Shown: piece by piece, positions 21,814-34,010 of the stretch
Layout of the letters: each line of letters opens with the position of its first letter
Numbering within the stretch: the stretch's first letter is position 1
Assembly: GCF_009905375.1 (NCBI RefSeq)
Contig: NC_133648.1
Coordinates: 91,986,990-92,050,989, forward strand
Source of the DNA: Apium graveolens
Taxonomy: Eukaryota > Streptophyta > Magnoliopsida > Apiales > Apiaceae
Length of the DNA stretch: 64,000 nt
Direction: 5' to 3'
The notes under the pieces: model-generated
The model's database searches: none
Seen by the model: the letters and a program-made list of their open reading frames with translations, nothing else
Told to the model about the DNA's origin: nothing
Made by a program: the position numbers and the translations under genes

Positions 21814-23270
21814 TTAATTATCAGAGTTTGAGAATTGTCCTGATATCATTCCCAATTCATTCACCAATCTTGTGAATGTAGCTTCACAGAGAAGCTTGGT
21901 GAATATATATGCTACTTGCTAATCTGTTGGAACAAACACCAATTCCACTGTATCTGCTTCCATATGTTCCCTTATGAAATGGTACCTGATGCTGATGTGT
22001 TTAGTCATTGAATGCTGTAATGGATTTCCTGTCATTACAATAGCACTTTGATAATCACAATATATAGGAATAGAAGAATAGTCTAACCATAATCCAATAA
22101 CTGATTCTTCATCTATAGAATCTGAGCACAACAGCTTTCTGCAGCAATGTATTCTGCTTCTGCACTTGATGTGGAAATTGACTTTTGTTTCTTGCTATAC
22201 CAAGAAACCAATCCGCCACCAAGAAATTGGCAGCTTCCAGAAGTGCTTTTCCTGTCTATTTTGCATCCTGCAAAATCAGCATCTGAATATCCAATTAGCT
22301 TAAAGTTTGAATCTCTAGGATATCATAATCCCAGATTCATGGTGCCTTTGAGATACTTAAAAAATTCTTTTCACATATAATAGATAAGGTTCTCTAGGAT
22401 CAGCTTGGAACGTTGCACAGAGACATGTAGCATACATGATATCAGGTCTACTAGCAGTCATATATAGGAGTGAGCCAATCATACCTCTATAGTTAGTTAT
22501 ATCTACTAAAGAACCAGTATTTAAATCTAACTTGGTTGCAGTGGCCATGAGAGTTGATGCAGTTGAGTAGTCTTGCATTCCAAATCTTTTGATAAATTCT
22601 TGGTGTATTTGGATTGATTTATGAAGATCCCTTCATCAGTCTGTTTAACTTGTAACCCCAGAAAATAATTAAATTCTCCCATCATACTCATTTGATACCT
22701 GGACTGCATTAGTTTTGCAAATATCTCACAGAGTTTATCATTAGTAGCTCCAAAAATGATATCATCAACATATATCTATACTAACTACAAGTCCTTACCA
22801 TGGTATGTATAAAAGAGAGTTTTATCAATTGTATCTCTTGTGAAACCACTCTCTAGCAGAAATAGAACAAATGTTTCATACCAGGCCCTTGGAGCTTGCT
22901 TCAGTCCATAGAGTGCTTTATCCAGTAAGTAAACATGATCTGGATACTTTGGATTAATGAACCCTGGAGGCTGTTCAACATAAACTTCCTCTTCAAGTTT
23001 TCCATTTAGAAATGCACTCTTCACATCCATTTGGAACACCCTAAACTTCTTGTGAGCAGTATAAGCAAGAAAGATTCTTATTGCCTCTAGCCTTGAAACT
23101 GGAGCAAATGTCTCATCATAACCAATGCCTTCTTGTTGTGAGTAACCCTTGCAACCGGTCTTGCTTTATTCCTTGTGATAATGCCCTCACTGTCAGTTTT
23201 GTTTCTGAACACCCACTTTGTGCCAACTACAGATCTGTTCTTTGGTCTTGGCACAAGAGTCCAGACTTTG
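21814..23270 (-). pseudogene. SIRE-1 reverse transcriptase and RNase H remnant
   Basis: Reading leftward from the SIRE-2 insertion: WTLVPRPKNRS, the WVFRNK block, then [20 protein letters not shown] and [14 protein letters not shown] (23039-22785). The YVDD-type active site follows at about 22770, inside a stop-containing stretch. The thumb comes next ([17 protein letters not shown], 22709-22527), then the connection ([19 protein letters not shown], 22578-22357) and RNase H (IYCDYQSAIVMTGN and [15 protein letters not shown], 22131-21919), ending FSNSDN and a stop at 21814. Stops and frame changes at about 22710-22785, 22580, 22357 and 22140 inactivate it. The sequence is close to, but clearly distinct from, SIRE-2 pol. 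Confidence 0.85.
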
Positions 23271-23294
23271 TGTTATTCCCAGTGGACTAACAAT

Positions 23295-23328
23295 GAGATT
23301 TACAGAAAGGGGGTTGAATGTAAATCTC
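23295..23328 (-). other. Hairpin near the U5 end of the SIRE-2 3' LTR
   Basis: GAGATTTACA (23295-23304) pairs perfectly with TGTAAATCTC (23319-23328) around a 14-base loop, GAAAGGGGGTTGAA here. In element sense the loop is C-rich. The 5' LTR copy is at 61755-61788. Confidence 0.7.
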
Positions 23329-23906
23329 AAAACTTTTTCAAGTTTTGAGCAGTTTCTAAGGCTAAGTGTTTGAGTGATCAAATGTGTGTGAATTGCTTGA
23401 AGCTGATGCAGACAGATATATATTCAAACACAAATGTAATGAGCACAAAGAACTTAAAAACTTTTCTGGTGGATTTGTTGTTCCACCAGAGATGTGTTAT
23501 TTCAGAAAATCTGTGATTCAAAGAATTAAATCACAGCTGCTTCCTAGTACAAACTAGATGATTTTCTCTTTTGATATTTTTAAACAGCTCAAGTAAAATT
23601 CATGTCTAATTACTAGCTGCTATTTGGTTTATATATCACCAAGTTTACAAGTGAAGACAAACTGTAAAATACAATTGAAAAGATTCTTCACATGTTTCTT
23701 CTTCATTTCTCTATCCAATGCAATCTAGGATAATCTGTAAATCTTTGAATACTTCCTTGTTTGCATCAGAATGGAAATGCTGCATTTTCTTAATTCCTCC
23801 TAGAGGCTTCCACATTCCAGTATGTCTCTGTCAACCCATGTGCCTCTGTCAGCTTGTGAATTGTCACTATCAACTGCTAATGAACTTAGCATACATTGAA
23901 GCTTTC

Positions 23907-24087
23907 ATCCATTGATGCCTTATCCGTTGAGGCTTTATCCGTTGAAGCTTTATCCGTTGATGCATTATCAGTTGAAGTCTTCATCCGTTGAAGCACTTAT
24001 CCGTTGATGGATATTATCCGTTGAAGCATTAGAGACATCCGTTGAAGCTTTGTTTCTTATCCGTTGAAGGTCTTCAATATCCGTTGA
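23907..24087. repeat. ATCCGTTGA minisatellite in the SIRE-2 LTR
   Basis: Exact ATCCGTTGA at 23922, 23937, 23952, 23983, 23999, 24016, 24037, 24059 and 24079, with variants ATCCATTGA at 23907 and ATCAGTTGA at 23968. Spacing is 15-17 bp for most units and 20-22 bp for the last three. Between units AGCTTT or AGC is common. The right LTR has the corresponding array at 62351-62547 with eight exact units. Confidence 0.9.
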
Positions 24088-24374
24088 CACTTCTTCACTT
24101 ATACAAAATTACAAGGCATGAAATATTTACAATTAGCCCTCCTATTTGTACATCCATTAGTAGCCAACATGACTGACTATTTCCTAACAACATCTAAGAA
24201 TTACAGCTTGAAACCAGAGAGAGAAATGTGCTACAATACTAAACTTATTGCTAAGTAAAGCTACTCCTTCAACGGATAGCCAAGATGGTCTTATCCGTTG
24301 AGGCTACAAACACTAGATTTCTACTTAAGTGTTTTGCTTAACTTATCATCAAACTAATACACATATTCCTAACA

Positions 24375-24385
24375 ATCTCCCCCTA
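24375..24385 (-). other. Polypurine tract of SIRE-2
   Basis: On the minus strand AGGGGGAGATT directly precedes the 3' LTR, matching the tract of SIRE-1. Confidence 0.8.
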
Positions 24386-24562
24386 TTTATGTCTACTAGA
24401 ACTGTAGGCATAAATTTGGGTTTAGCTTGATGATAACAAAACACTTAACAAATATATAAACTGTAATAAAGCAGAAATTCAAAAGTGCTACAAAAATGTA
24501 TATGCTGAGATGGAATTGAAGAATTACATTGTTTCCAAGGGTGCTCCTTTAGCCTGAGCAAA

Positions 24563-27500
24563 TTACTTTCTTTTCCTTTGATCCATGGTTTTCTTTCCTA
24601 GCCTCCTGTCATTCTCCTCTATTTGAAGTTGAAGTTGTCTGTAGAATTCAGCTTCATCTTCTTCATTGATATCTAACTTAGATTGCATATCCTTGAGAGT
24701 TTCATTACTGGCAATCTTTAGCTGATCTTCAATTCTGAAAAATCTTCTGACTCCTTTGTTGTCTCTGAACTCCATCAACCAATGAGGTGATTTGTGAATT
24801 GTAATTCCTCTTTCTTGAATGAGTAAAGTTCTAGGCAAAGCATTGGGCTCCCTCCAAGTTTTCCTTATGTTGGCAATCTTGTTGAGAATCTCAGTCTTGG
24901 CAGTCCTGGTAAAGCCAGAATCCCTTTGTATGGCTGAGTGGACTCTAATCAAGGTAGAGTAGCCTTCATTCAGAATTCTGTGAAGAGGCCATGTTCATTC
25001 CCCATCTCCTTTGTATTTGAACACTAGTCTTTCTGGTAGCTGTCTGTAGGCAGCTATTCCCCTTACTTCCTCCAGCTCATCCAGATAGAGTTCAATGTCT
25101 GAAAATTCTTTTATGTCACAGATGTGAACATAATCATCTTTAGAGGTTTGAGGTTTAGGCTTAGGCTTCTGTGTGAATTTGATTGAGGCTTTAGAGGGTG
25201 TTGATTTGATTTTTCTTTTCTGCTTCTTTGATGGTGGAGAAGAGGTTAGGAAGGTGGGCAATTTGATGGTGTCCCAATCAATTGGTTCCTCCTTGGGAAT
25301 GATTGTTTCACCATGAATGTTTATGAAAGGGTCAGGTACAATGGGTTCAGGAATAGAGGGTAGTGGTTTGGATATTGATTGGGTTTCTTCAGTCTTATCT
25401 ACCTTCTTTCTCTTTGCATTGACCTTCTTTCTTTTCCCTTTCTGCCATTCTTCCTTACTTCTTTCCTCCATCTCAGTACCAACCATGTCCCCCATAGCTT
25501 CATCTTCACCTTTGTCTTCAATTTCTTTCTGTTCTTCAGCCTGACTTGACTTTAGCTGTTTTTCAAGCTTTGTTTGTGCTCTTTTGTCAGCCTTTAGCTG
25601 TTTGGCTTCTTCCTTCAACCTTTTGGTTTCTTCCCTCTTGGCTATTGAGAATTTGGGATGTCCTTGCATCACACATATGCTCTTTCCCTCTCTGAAGATA
25701 ATAGCCATGTTTCTCCTTACAGCCTCATCCATGGTCTCTTTGAGATATGCAATACTTCTACCTAAAAGCTTGTCCTCATCAGCTTTTAGAAGAGGAAAAT
25801 CCACCTCTTTTAGAGGATTCTTTGTAGAGTCCTTATTGGATCTGTTGTTGGGCTTGAGAACCATAGGTTGCAGATCTTTGGAAGAAGTTTCTCCATCCTT
25901 ATGCCTCCCTACTGGCTTGAGTTCCAAAATAATTGATTCCACTTTTGTGCTATGCTTCACAGATTGTGATTGAGAAGTTGTAGAACCAAATATTAGTTGC
26001 ATCTTTTCATCAATCTTCTTCCTTTGCTCTTTGACTTGCAATTTAGCTGCTGCTATCTGGATTAGATCAATTCCATCTAGCTTTCCTTTGACTTGAATAG
26101 TTGGAGAAGTTGTGATGACAGGAACTAGCACTTGAGAAATCTGAACTATTGTAGATGGCTCTCCTTCCCCTTCCCCTTTATTCTCCCCCTTTTTGTTATC
26201 ATCAAGGGTATGGGTCAAGCCTTGTGCTTTTGCCAGCTGCATGAGTAGATTTGTTTGAGTTTGTTGATTCTGAAGAATGGTGACCATAGAGTCTTCAATG
26301 ATGTGAACCCTATCTTCCAATCTGGCCAGCCTCTTGTCAGCATCAGATGCTTTCCTCAGTCTCCCCAACAAATCTTGCATAGTACCATAGGGTATAACTG
26401 AATCCAATTTCTCAGCATTGTAGGATTTCAGATCAGCAATGTCTTGCTTGAGCTCATCCACACTTAGATTTTGCTGGTAATGCTGCAACTGCAAGAGATG
26501 CAGAGATTCCAGATGAGCTTGAAGAATTGCCTTGGTACCAGCATCTTGAGTCTCCTGAAGGGCCTTCTGAATTGTCATGACTTGTCTGACCAAAGTGACA
26601 CCAAACTCTCCTGGTGTTGATGGTTTTGCCCATGCCCATTCAGGAAGATCAGGAACAGAACTTGGGCCTGCTACTCCCCCTAAGTTCATGCTCTCATTCA
26701 AAGAATTAGAGTCATCATCATTAGAATTTACTCCAAATTCTTCAGATGGCTCACCAGCTTGAGAAGGCAGCCTGTTGACAGCAACTTTGTCTCTGAGAAG
26801 AGATGCTGAAGTGTGTACAATGTGTAGTGTCTGTTCTGCCTCCACATTGCCCTGTGCAGCCAATAATTGATAGACTGAAACAGGGTGAGTAAAAGTGTCA
26901 GCATCCAAGGAAATGTTATCAATGACAGCTTTGTAATGTTGCTGAAATTGTCTTCCCTTGTCTGCATCATCCACTTTCATTAACTCACTAGCAATGGCTG
27001 GATCCACCCTTATAGCTTCTGTACCTGCCTTTCTCTCAATTTCTCTCTGTTCTTGCATCAGGGGCTCCCCCTGGCTCACACACACCCTCACACCCTCACC
27101 CTCACCTTCTAAGGTGACACTCCTCTCACTCACTTTTGCCATGCTGGAAGAAATAGCATGCATATGGTGACTCTCAACCTCTCCTTTTGCCTGGGAGCAA
27201 CCCAGCCTCTCACTCAAAAGATCACTCCCTTCCCTCAAACCTAAAAGTGATTGTACAGTTGCCATGTCCTCTACAGTTGGAATTGTTTCTGTTAAGTGTG
27301 TAGAGACCATCAACGGATAGGGAATATCCGTTGAAGTGGAAACTGATGGTATCAACGGATAACTGCTGTTAAGCTTATCCGTTGAAGAACAACCACTTGT
27401 CAACGGATGAGAGATATCCGTTGAAGAAGGAAAAGATGTAGATATGGAAAGTGATATAATTGTGGAATCTGTGTAGATTGATTTTAAGTGTGGTGACACA

Positions 27501-29077
27501 GATTCTGCAACTACATCTGAAATAATTGGCTGATGATCCAACAAATCATCTAAAAGATGATGATCACCAGGTTTTGAGTGGGGCTCCTCCCTGAGTTTTA
27601 ATGAGGGAGAATCAGGAATTGATGTGAATATCATATCCACATCCAGAGAGGGTGTTGGAGAGTTTGATGAATGGTATATTTCTATATTGAGAGAATGGGG
27701 CTGTGATTCCACATTTGCTGGAATCACATCAAGCTGAATTTGAGAAGGCACAGATACAGGTGGATGTATATGTGCTGTGTGTGTCCCTTGTGTGGAAACT
27801 AGGGTCTTGGCCTTCTTCTTCCTTGAAAAGGCTTTAAATGGTGAATGTGTGGCTTCAGTGTCCCTCCCTCTTTTGTTCTGTGTCCCTGGTTGGGGACTAT
27901 TTTCGATAGTTACAACCTTTTGGGAGGATGCAACTAGGGATGTGTTGGACTCTTTTTGAACCACCACAGTCTTTTGAGAGACTGTGGCTTGGCTGGTTTG
28001 GGTACCACTCACCTCTCCCACCTTATCCTGGGGGGCTTTTTGATGTTCACCCCTCCCCTCACCACTCACACCCTGTTCACTCCCTTCAGGGTTTATGGTA
28101 GTTGTTACAACTGTTGTCTTTTGAGAAACAACAGAGGTAGGTTTCTTTGACTTGACTTTGGAAACTTTAGATTTGTTGGCTTTGGTAGGAGCCTGTTTGG
28201 ACAAAGACACAGGTTCCATAGCCACACTAGAAGGCAAAGAAACATTGGGGTTGGAAATAGTAGGAGTTATAGAAGTATTTACCTCACTAACCTGTGGTGC
28301 ATTCATGATTGGCAAGTATACCAATGACACCTGGCTGTTGAGGTTCATTCTCAAAAGGTCTGCAAGGACCCTTTTCTCTTGTGCCCAGCATTTAAGTTTA
28401 TTATTCTCATTGGATATAACCAAACCTTCAGCAACATGGTTAGCCAATAACATAAAGAATCTAGCATAGTAGATGTTATGTGGTCTATTAGCTTTATTAC
28501 CTAATCTGGAACCTAATTCTAGCATAACACAGTTGCTAAAATTAAAGTACCTATCAGAAACTAGCATATAGAGCATATTAACAAGAGATAAAGTGATAGC
28601 ATCAAAATTTCTAATCTTCCCAGAGAAAACCTTAATAAAGGCATCTCCAAGAAAACTCCATTCTTTCCTAAGGCCTTTCCTTCTAATACTACCTAAACTA
28701 GCAGAATCAAAAGCATAGCCTATGGAATCTAGCATAGCAGAGACATCTTTATCAGTGTGTGGTGTCATGGCATTATTCTCAGGCAACTTAAAGCAAGATT
28801 ATATATCATCACAATTAATGCAATAGTCCTTACCTTTGAGAGAGAAGGCAATAGTCATATCTGTGGAGTTGAACTCCGCAGTTGTCCAAATCTCCTCAAT
28901 CACCTCACAGTAGATGGTTGGGGCTTCCAGCATTGCATAGCTTAGTTTGCAGTTTTTGATGAAGTCCATCATCTTGTGATAATCAGAATGGGCTTCATTC
29001 TTTTTAAACAAGGCTATGAAATTATTCTTTTCATAAACAAATCCTGTTTGAGACATGATTTTGACTACTGGTGCCAT
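24563..29077 (-). pseudogene. SIRE-2 env-like protein, one frame with two internal stops
   Basis: A 1505-codon frame from the ATG at 29077 to a stop at 24563, interrupted by only two in-frame stops: TAA at 28799-28801 (after codon 92) and TGA at 24995-24997 (about 143 codons before the end). The N-terminal ~300 residues look folded (GYAFDSASLGSIRRKG, NIYYARFFMLLANHVAEG). The middle is Ser/Thr/Pro-rich and acidic. Coiled-coil stretches follow (LARLEDRVHIIED), then a Lys/Glu-rich region (KRLKEEAKQLKADKR). SIRE-type elements are known for such a gene in this position. Whether it acts as an envelope is unproven, and I see no convincing signal peptide or membrane span. It contains six copies of the ATCCGTTGA/TCAACGGAT word at 27310-27424. 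Both stops could come from C to T changes. Confidence 0.75.
27310..27424. repeat. Six alternating TCAACGGAT/ATCCGTTGA words inside the env-like gene
   Basis: TCAACGGAT at 27310, 27352 and 27400 alternates with ATCCGTTGA at 27326, 27377 and 27416, making three inverted pairs with gaps of 7, 16 and 7 bp. In the env-like frame one orientation reads Ser-Thr-Asp and the other Tyr-Pro-Leu or similar. Confidence 0.85.
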
Positions 29078-29618
29078 TGTTGTGAGTAGAGGTTGCAGAG
29101 AAAAACTTGAGAATTTAGAGAGAAGGAGAATAAGAATTGCAAGAAAGTGTAAAGTGAGAATAAGAGTTCAATTGGGCTTTTATACTTTCTTGAATTAAAA
29201 CGTAAATAAAATGATTAAATGATACTTTTAAGTAAGTTACAACCGTTCAAGAATAAATAAAACTGTAGAAATTCTGAAAACTACCTTAAATACAAATACA
29301 TACAACACTGTATATATGTATCAACGGTTGAGTAAAAGAATCAACGGCTGTGACTCACTTATAGTAACTGACGTGACACTTCAACGGATAAGGGAAATAG
29401 TTATCCGTTGATGAACAACACCATTTTATCCGTTGAAGGATAAAATTACCAGAAATGTATTTGTCTTTCAACGGATAATGAACATCCGTTGATAGAACAA
29501 TTTTAGCTTTCAACGGATAGAGAATATCTGTTGATAGGATAAGTCTTAATTAAAGCCAGCTTTGTTCTTGCAGCAAATTCATTTCAGGCTTCAAGACAGA
29601 TTATATAGATGACATAGA
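29078..29618 (-). other. SIRE-2 pol/env spacer with a second cluster of the 9-bp word
   Basis: 541 bp with no gene between the end of pol and the env-like ATG. At 29381-29518 there are six exact words: TCAACGGAT at 29381, 29468 and 29510, and ATCCGTTGA at 29403, 29428 and 29484. Near-copies flank them at 29321, 29341 and 29525. The part next to the env-like ATG is purine-rich on the minus strand and could serve as a leader for a separate env-like transcript, but no TATA box or splice site is obvious. Confidence 0.7.
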
Positions 29619-31225
29619 TTATGAATAATTAAGCATACCTAACTCACTTACTAATCTTGTGAATGTTGATTCATCAAGTGGCTTGGTAAATATGTCTGCA
29701 ATCTGCTTTTCACTTGGAACAAAATGAAGTTCCACTGTACCTTTCATCATATGTTCCCTAATGAAGTGGTACTTGATATCAATGTGCTTGGTTCTTGAGT
29801 GCTGCACTGGATTTTCAGTAATGGCAATGGAACTTGTGTTGTCACAGAATATTGGAATTTTGTCAACAGTCAGACCATAGTCAAATAGTTGATTCCTCAT
29901 CCATAGTATCTGTGCACAGCAACTGCCAGCAACAATGTACTCAGCTTCAGCTGTTGATGTGGAAACAGAATTCTGCTTCTTGCTGAACCGTGACACAAGC
30001 TTGTTCCCTAGAAATTGACAGGTGCCTATTGTGCTTTTCCTGTCTATTTTGCAACCTGCATAATCTGCATCTGAGTAGCCAATTAGATCAAAACCAGACT
30101 CTCCAGGGTACCAAATTCCTAGATTTGGAGTCCCTTTGAGATATCTGAAGATTCTTTTAATAGCCACTAAGTGGGATTCTTTAGGGTCAGCTTGAAATCT
30201 AGCACAGAGACATGTAGAAAACATTATATCAGGTCTACTAGCAGTTAAATATAGAAGTGAGCCAACCATGCCTCTATAACTTGTAATATCCACAGACTTT
30301 TCAGCCTTGTTTAATTCAAGCTTAGTGGCAGTGGCCATGGGAGTTTTTGCAGGTGAATAATCCATTAAGTCAAACTTCTTTAAAAGATCATAAATATATT
30401 TAGTTTGACTAATGAAAATACCACCACTAACTTGTTTAACTTGTAAACCAAGAAAGTAAGTTAGCTCTCCCATCATGCTCATTTCATATTTACTTTGCAT
30501 TAATTTAGCAAACTTTTTACAAAGCTTATCATCTGTAGATCCAAATATAATATCATCTACATAAATTTGTACAAGTATCTTAGAGCCATTAACATTTCTA
30601 AAGAAGAGAGTTTTTTCAACAGTACCTCTTGTGAAGTGATTATCTAGAAGGAACTTTGACAAAGTCTCATACCAGGCTCTAGGTGCTTGCTTTAGTCCAT
30701 AGAGTGCTTTCAACAGATAATACACATAGTCTGGAAAATTTGGATCTTCAAAACCTGGAGGTTGGCTTACATAAACTTCTTCCTCCAATTCCCCATTTAG
30801 AAATGCACTCTTGACATCCATTTGATAGACTTTGAAATTGGAATTAGCTGCATAGGCTAGAAAGATTCTGATGGCTTCAATTCTGGCAACTGGAGCAAAT
30901 GTTTCATCAAAATCTATTCCCTCTTGTTGAGAATAGCCTTTAGCAACCAATCTGGCTTTATTCCTTATGACAATGCCATTTTCTTGTTTCTGAATACCCA
31001 TTTTGTGTCAATAGAACTCTTGTTCTTTGGCTTGGGTACCAGCTTCCATACTTTGTTCCTCTCAAATTGGTTTAGCTCCTCTTGCATTGCTAAAATCCAA
31101 TCTGGATCCAATAGAGCTTCTTCCACTCTCTTAGGTTCCTCCTGTGATAGAAAGCTACTATATAGACATTCATCTTGAGTAGCCCTTCTAGTTTGTACTT
31201 TTGATGTAGCATCACCAATGATCAA
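29619..31225 (-). pseudogene. SIRE-2 reverse transcriptase and RNase H, one frameshift
   Basis: The RT/RNase H part of copia pol. The first piece (31225-30965) holds EEALLDPDWILAMQEELNQF and the WVFRNK block. A short deletion after FRNK shifts the frame. The second piece (31001-29619, 460 codons) is uninterrupted and complete: [60 protein letters not shown], the catalytic [46 protein letters not shown], and RNase H with [29 protein letters not shown] and [15 protein letters not shown], ending ELGMLNYS. All key Asp residues of RT and RNase H are present. Apart from the frameshift this domain looks functional. Confidence 0.9.
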
Positions 31226-31906
31226 TTCAAAAGGGTGATTCTTGGTCCATTTCCTTTGAGGTGGTAGATTAGCCCAAGATGAGGTTGCCTCAGTATTGTC
31301 ATGATGTGAGATAGAATGTTGATTTGTTGAAACTCCCCTTGAGTTGCTGATCCTTTGAAAGGAATTGGGAGCTCTATCAACTGATGAAGTGAATTGATTA
31401 TCCGTTGACAGACTGTGATCAACGGATGCTTCATTATGAACTTCAACGGATGATGCACTTTATCTTTCAACGGATGCTGCATTGCTTCTTTCAACGGAAG
31501 CTGAATTATGACTTTCAACGGATGCAGCATTCTGTGCATTATCCAAAGGCAGATTTTGAATTCTTCTTGAGATGCCTTCTTCATCATTCTCATCTTCACT
31601 ATCATCACAGTATATCTCAATGTTGTCAAATTTGAGTCCTTCAGGATGTCCCTCATCTGTTAGTCCATCAATCTTTTTATCATCAAACACAATATGTACA
31701 GATTCCATGACAATGTTGGTTCTTAGATTGTAGACCCTATATGATTTTCCAGCAGAATAACCAACAAATATTCCTTCATCAGCCTTTGCATCAAACTTCC
31801 CTTTGTGATCAGATTGATTCCTTAAGATGTAGCATTTGCAACCAAAGACATGTAGAAAGTTTAAAGTTGGTTTTCTTCTCTTGAATAATTGATAGAGAGT
31901 CATGCA
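31226..31906 (-). pseudogene. SIRE-2 integrase C-terminus and Ser-rich linker to RT
   Basis: Continues integrase from the Tekay-B insertion at 31907-31911: MTLYQLFKRRKPTLNFLHVF, GCKCYILRN, EGIFVGYSAGKSYRVYN and ESVHIVFDDKK are the usual copia integrase C-terminal blocks. A linker follows that repeats Ala-Ser-Val-Glu (NAASVESHNSASVERSNAAS) because it is built of ATCCGTTGA words (31400-31523). A TAA at 31460-31462 interrupts it. The frame then runs on through the linker into the start of RT. This linker is normally variable in SIRE-like pol. Confidence 0.8.
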
Positions 31907-33306
31907 TTTTGTGTAATAACCCCAATTTTAAGAAATTTTTGAAATCCGGATGAATAGTAACGTTTGCTGACAATGCTGATTAAGAAAAATTATCAGACCA
32001 TGATATATAGGAGTACTGTTATGGAAATTCTAAGATCGTATTAGTATTCCATAAAGAAAATAAGTGTATGTAAAAGTCGTCGGATTTCGAAAACGAGCAC
32101 TTTTATTTTTCCCCGAGATTTCCACCAGGCATTAAAAGATTTAAGAAATTAATATTAAGATGAAGGATTTTAAATTCAAGGATTATAAAGGAAAATTAAT
32201 TTAGGTATTAAAAATACCAAGAAGATTTTATCAATAAAACCATTAAGGTATTTAACCAAACGATCAACGAGATTGAGTGATAACCGGACAAAGAAATGAA
32301 TAACGACTCTTGTAAATACCTTTGCAAGTGGCAAGACAAGTGGATGGTTGATCAAACAAGAAACCAAGTGATAGTTAGGAAGGAATGACTAGTTAATTAT
32401 ATAGTTAACTAGGGATGATCTCATCTCACCACAAATCACCAATACATGGCAAATGGTGAGATCATCTTCCACTAACTCCTTTGTTTATTATTAACCTAGC
32501 AAAATATCAAGACAACCCATCATTATCCACCACATTATTCCTCCAACACAAGAAAGCAAAAGCATTTCCTCCCCCATTTCCATTGCTCTCGTCCAAAACA
32601 GAACCAGCACATTAAAACTACTGTATCTCCTTCATTTCTCACTCAAATGTTGTGTTCTATAGCTCGTTGGAAAGGTATTGAGATGGACTACAACTCTTGT
32701 TCACAAGTCTTGTCCAAATAACCAAGGTAAGATCCTCAGTTTTACAGTTCTTTCAATCGGACTTTTAGAAACTTCAAAGCCTAACTTTGTGTTCTTGATT
32801 TCTTTGGAAAGATCAAGCTTGTAGGAGGCTCTCTAAGGTTTCCTAGCAACTTAACACCTCCCAAGGAAGGTATAAACTTCAAAACCTAGCCTTTAATTTA
32901 TTTTTTATTAAGTTTAATGGTTGGTTTTGTGAAATGAGAAGCATGGATTGTGATTATTAGTAGTTTGGTTTGATTTGGAAGTGTTTTGGTAATTGAAGCT
33001 TGATTATAGTTCATAGGTCTTGATTGTGGTTGTTTGAGTTGAAAATCTTGGAGGTTATGGACTGATGGGGTATGGTTTGGGAGAAGTTTTGTTGTATTGA
33101 TGGTTATGAGATGGTTGGTGGTTAATTGGAGTAGTTTAAATATTGGTAATCGCGTAAACATAGCCGTCGTAATGCCCATTTTTATTCAACTGCTTGTTCT
33201 TAGTGTTCAGGAAATAAAACTTAACAAAAAATCTGTAACATTGCCATGTTTAGCTAGAGCGTGTCGTAAGCTTCATTTTGATATGTGGATCGCTTGGTTC
33301 CGATAT

Positions 33307-33355
33307 ACGGTTTAGGAGAAACGACCGTTTTAAGTAACGGCGTTTCGCGAACGAA
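33307..33355. promoter_or_regulatory. 49-bp block conserved with the Tekay-A LTR
   Basis: One mismatch to 5603-5651 over 49 bp. Here the first palindrome is GAAACGACCGTTTT, so its last base is changed, while CGTTTCGCGAACG is kept. The 3' LTR copy lies at about 42787-42835. Confidence 0.6.
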
Positions 33356-33963
33356 TCTTTACATCTCGCTTTATTTTGAGACCTTGTTTAAGTCCCCTAA
33401 AGGACTAATTGGATTACAAAACAATTATGTAAGGTAGATTAAGAAGTTGGTAGAGTACTCGCGAAAGATTTGCCTTAAAATTCATAACGATTAATTTATT
33501 AAAATTGGTGGAGCCGAGGGTGTGCGAACGATTAACGCAAATCGTTAAGCGTATAAGCGAACATTAGGGTCTAAGTGGATAAAGTCTAGTTTCTTAAGCG
33601 ACCGTGGTTTAAATCCGGCTTATGTTGTTGTTCATAGGTTACTGGACCTACTCTAAGCTTAAGTCTACCCCAGAGCACTCGGGCAAGTTTTCTACCCGTT
33701 ATACTGTTGTTGTGATGTATATATGTATATGCATTATCTTGTGATAAGTGCATGATTGTTATTAGCAAATCTTGCGATATATTGGAGCATGCTGATATGG
33801 TATATATGCATGTCTGTTTCATAATCTTGATATCTAATTGTTGATTCAATTTCTTATAAGTTGCATAATACATATGCTAGAGATAAGCAGTAGTTGCGTA
33901 TACCCTTAGTATAGGGGACCCAAAGGTGAACATATTTCTAAACCGGGAGTCGATGTTCCCGAG

Positions 33964-34010
<47 letters not shown>

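Larger units (their letters stand above)
23271..24374 (-). repeat. 3' LTR of SIRE-2 (1104 bp)
   Basis: Plus-strand ends are TGTTATTCCC and TTCCTAACA, and the whole matches 61731-62834 at the same length. It contains the U5 hairpin (23295-23328), the ATCCGTTGA array (23907-24087) and an outward pair TCAACGGAT/ATCCGTTGA at 24269 and 24293. Confidence 0.95.

Noticed and set aside
25317..28469. Plus-strand frames of up to about 130 codons inside the env-like gene
   Set aside because: They are antisense readings of the long minus-strand frame and show no independent domain.
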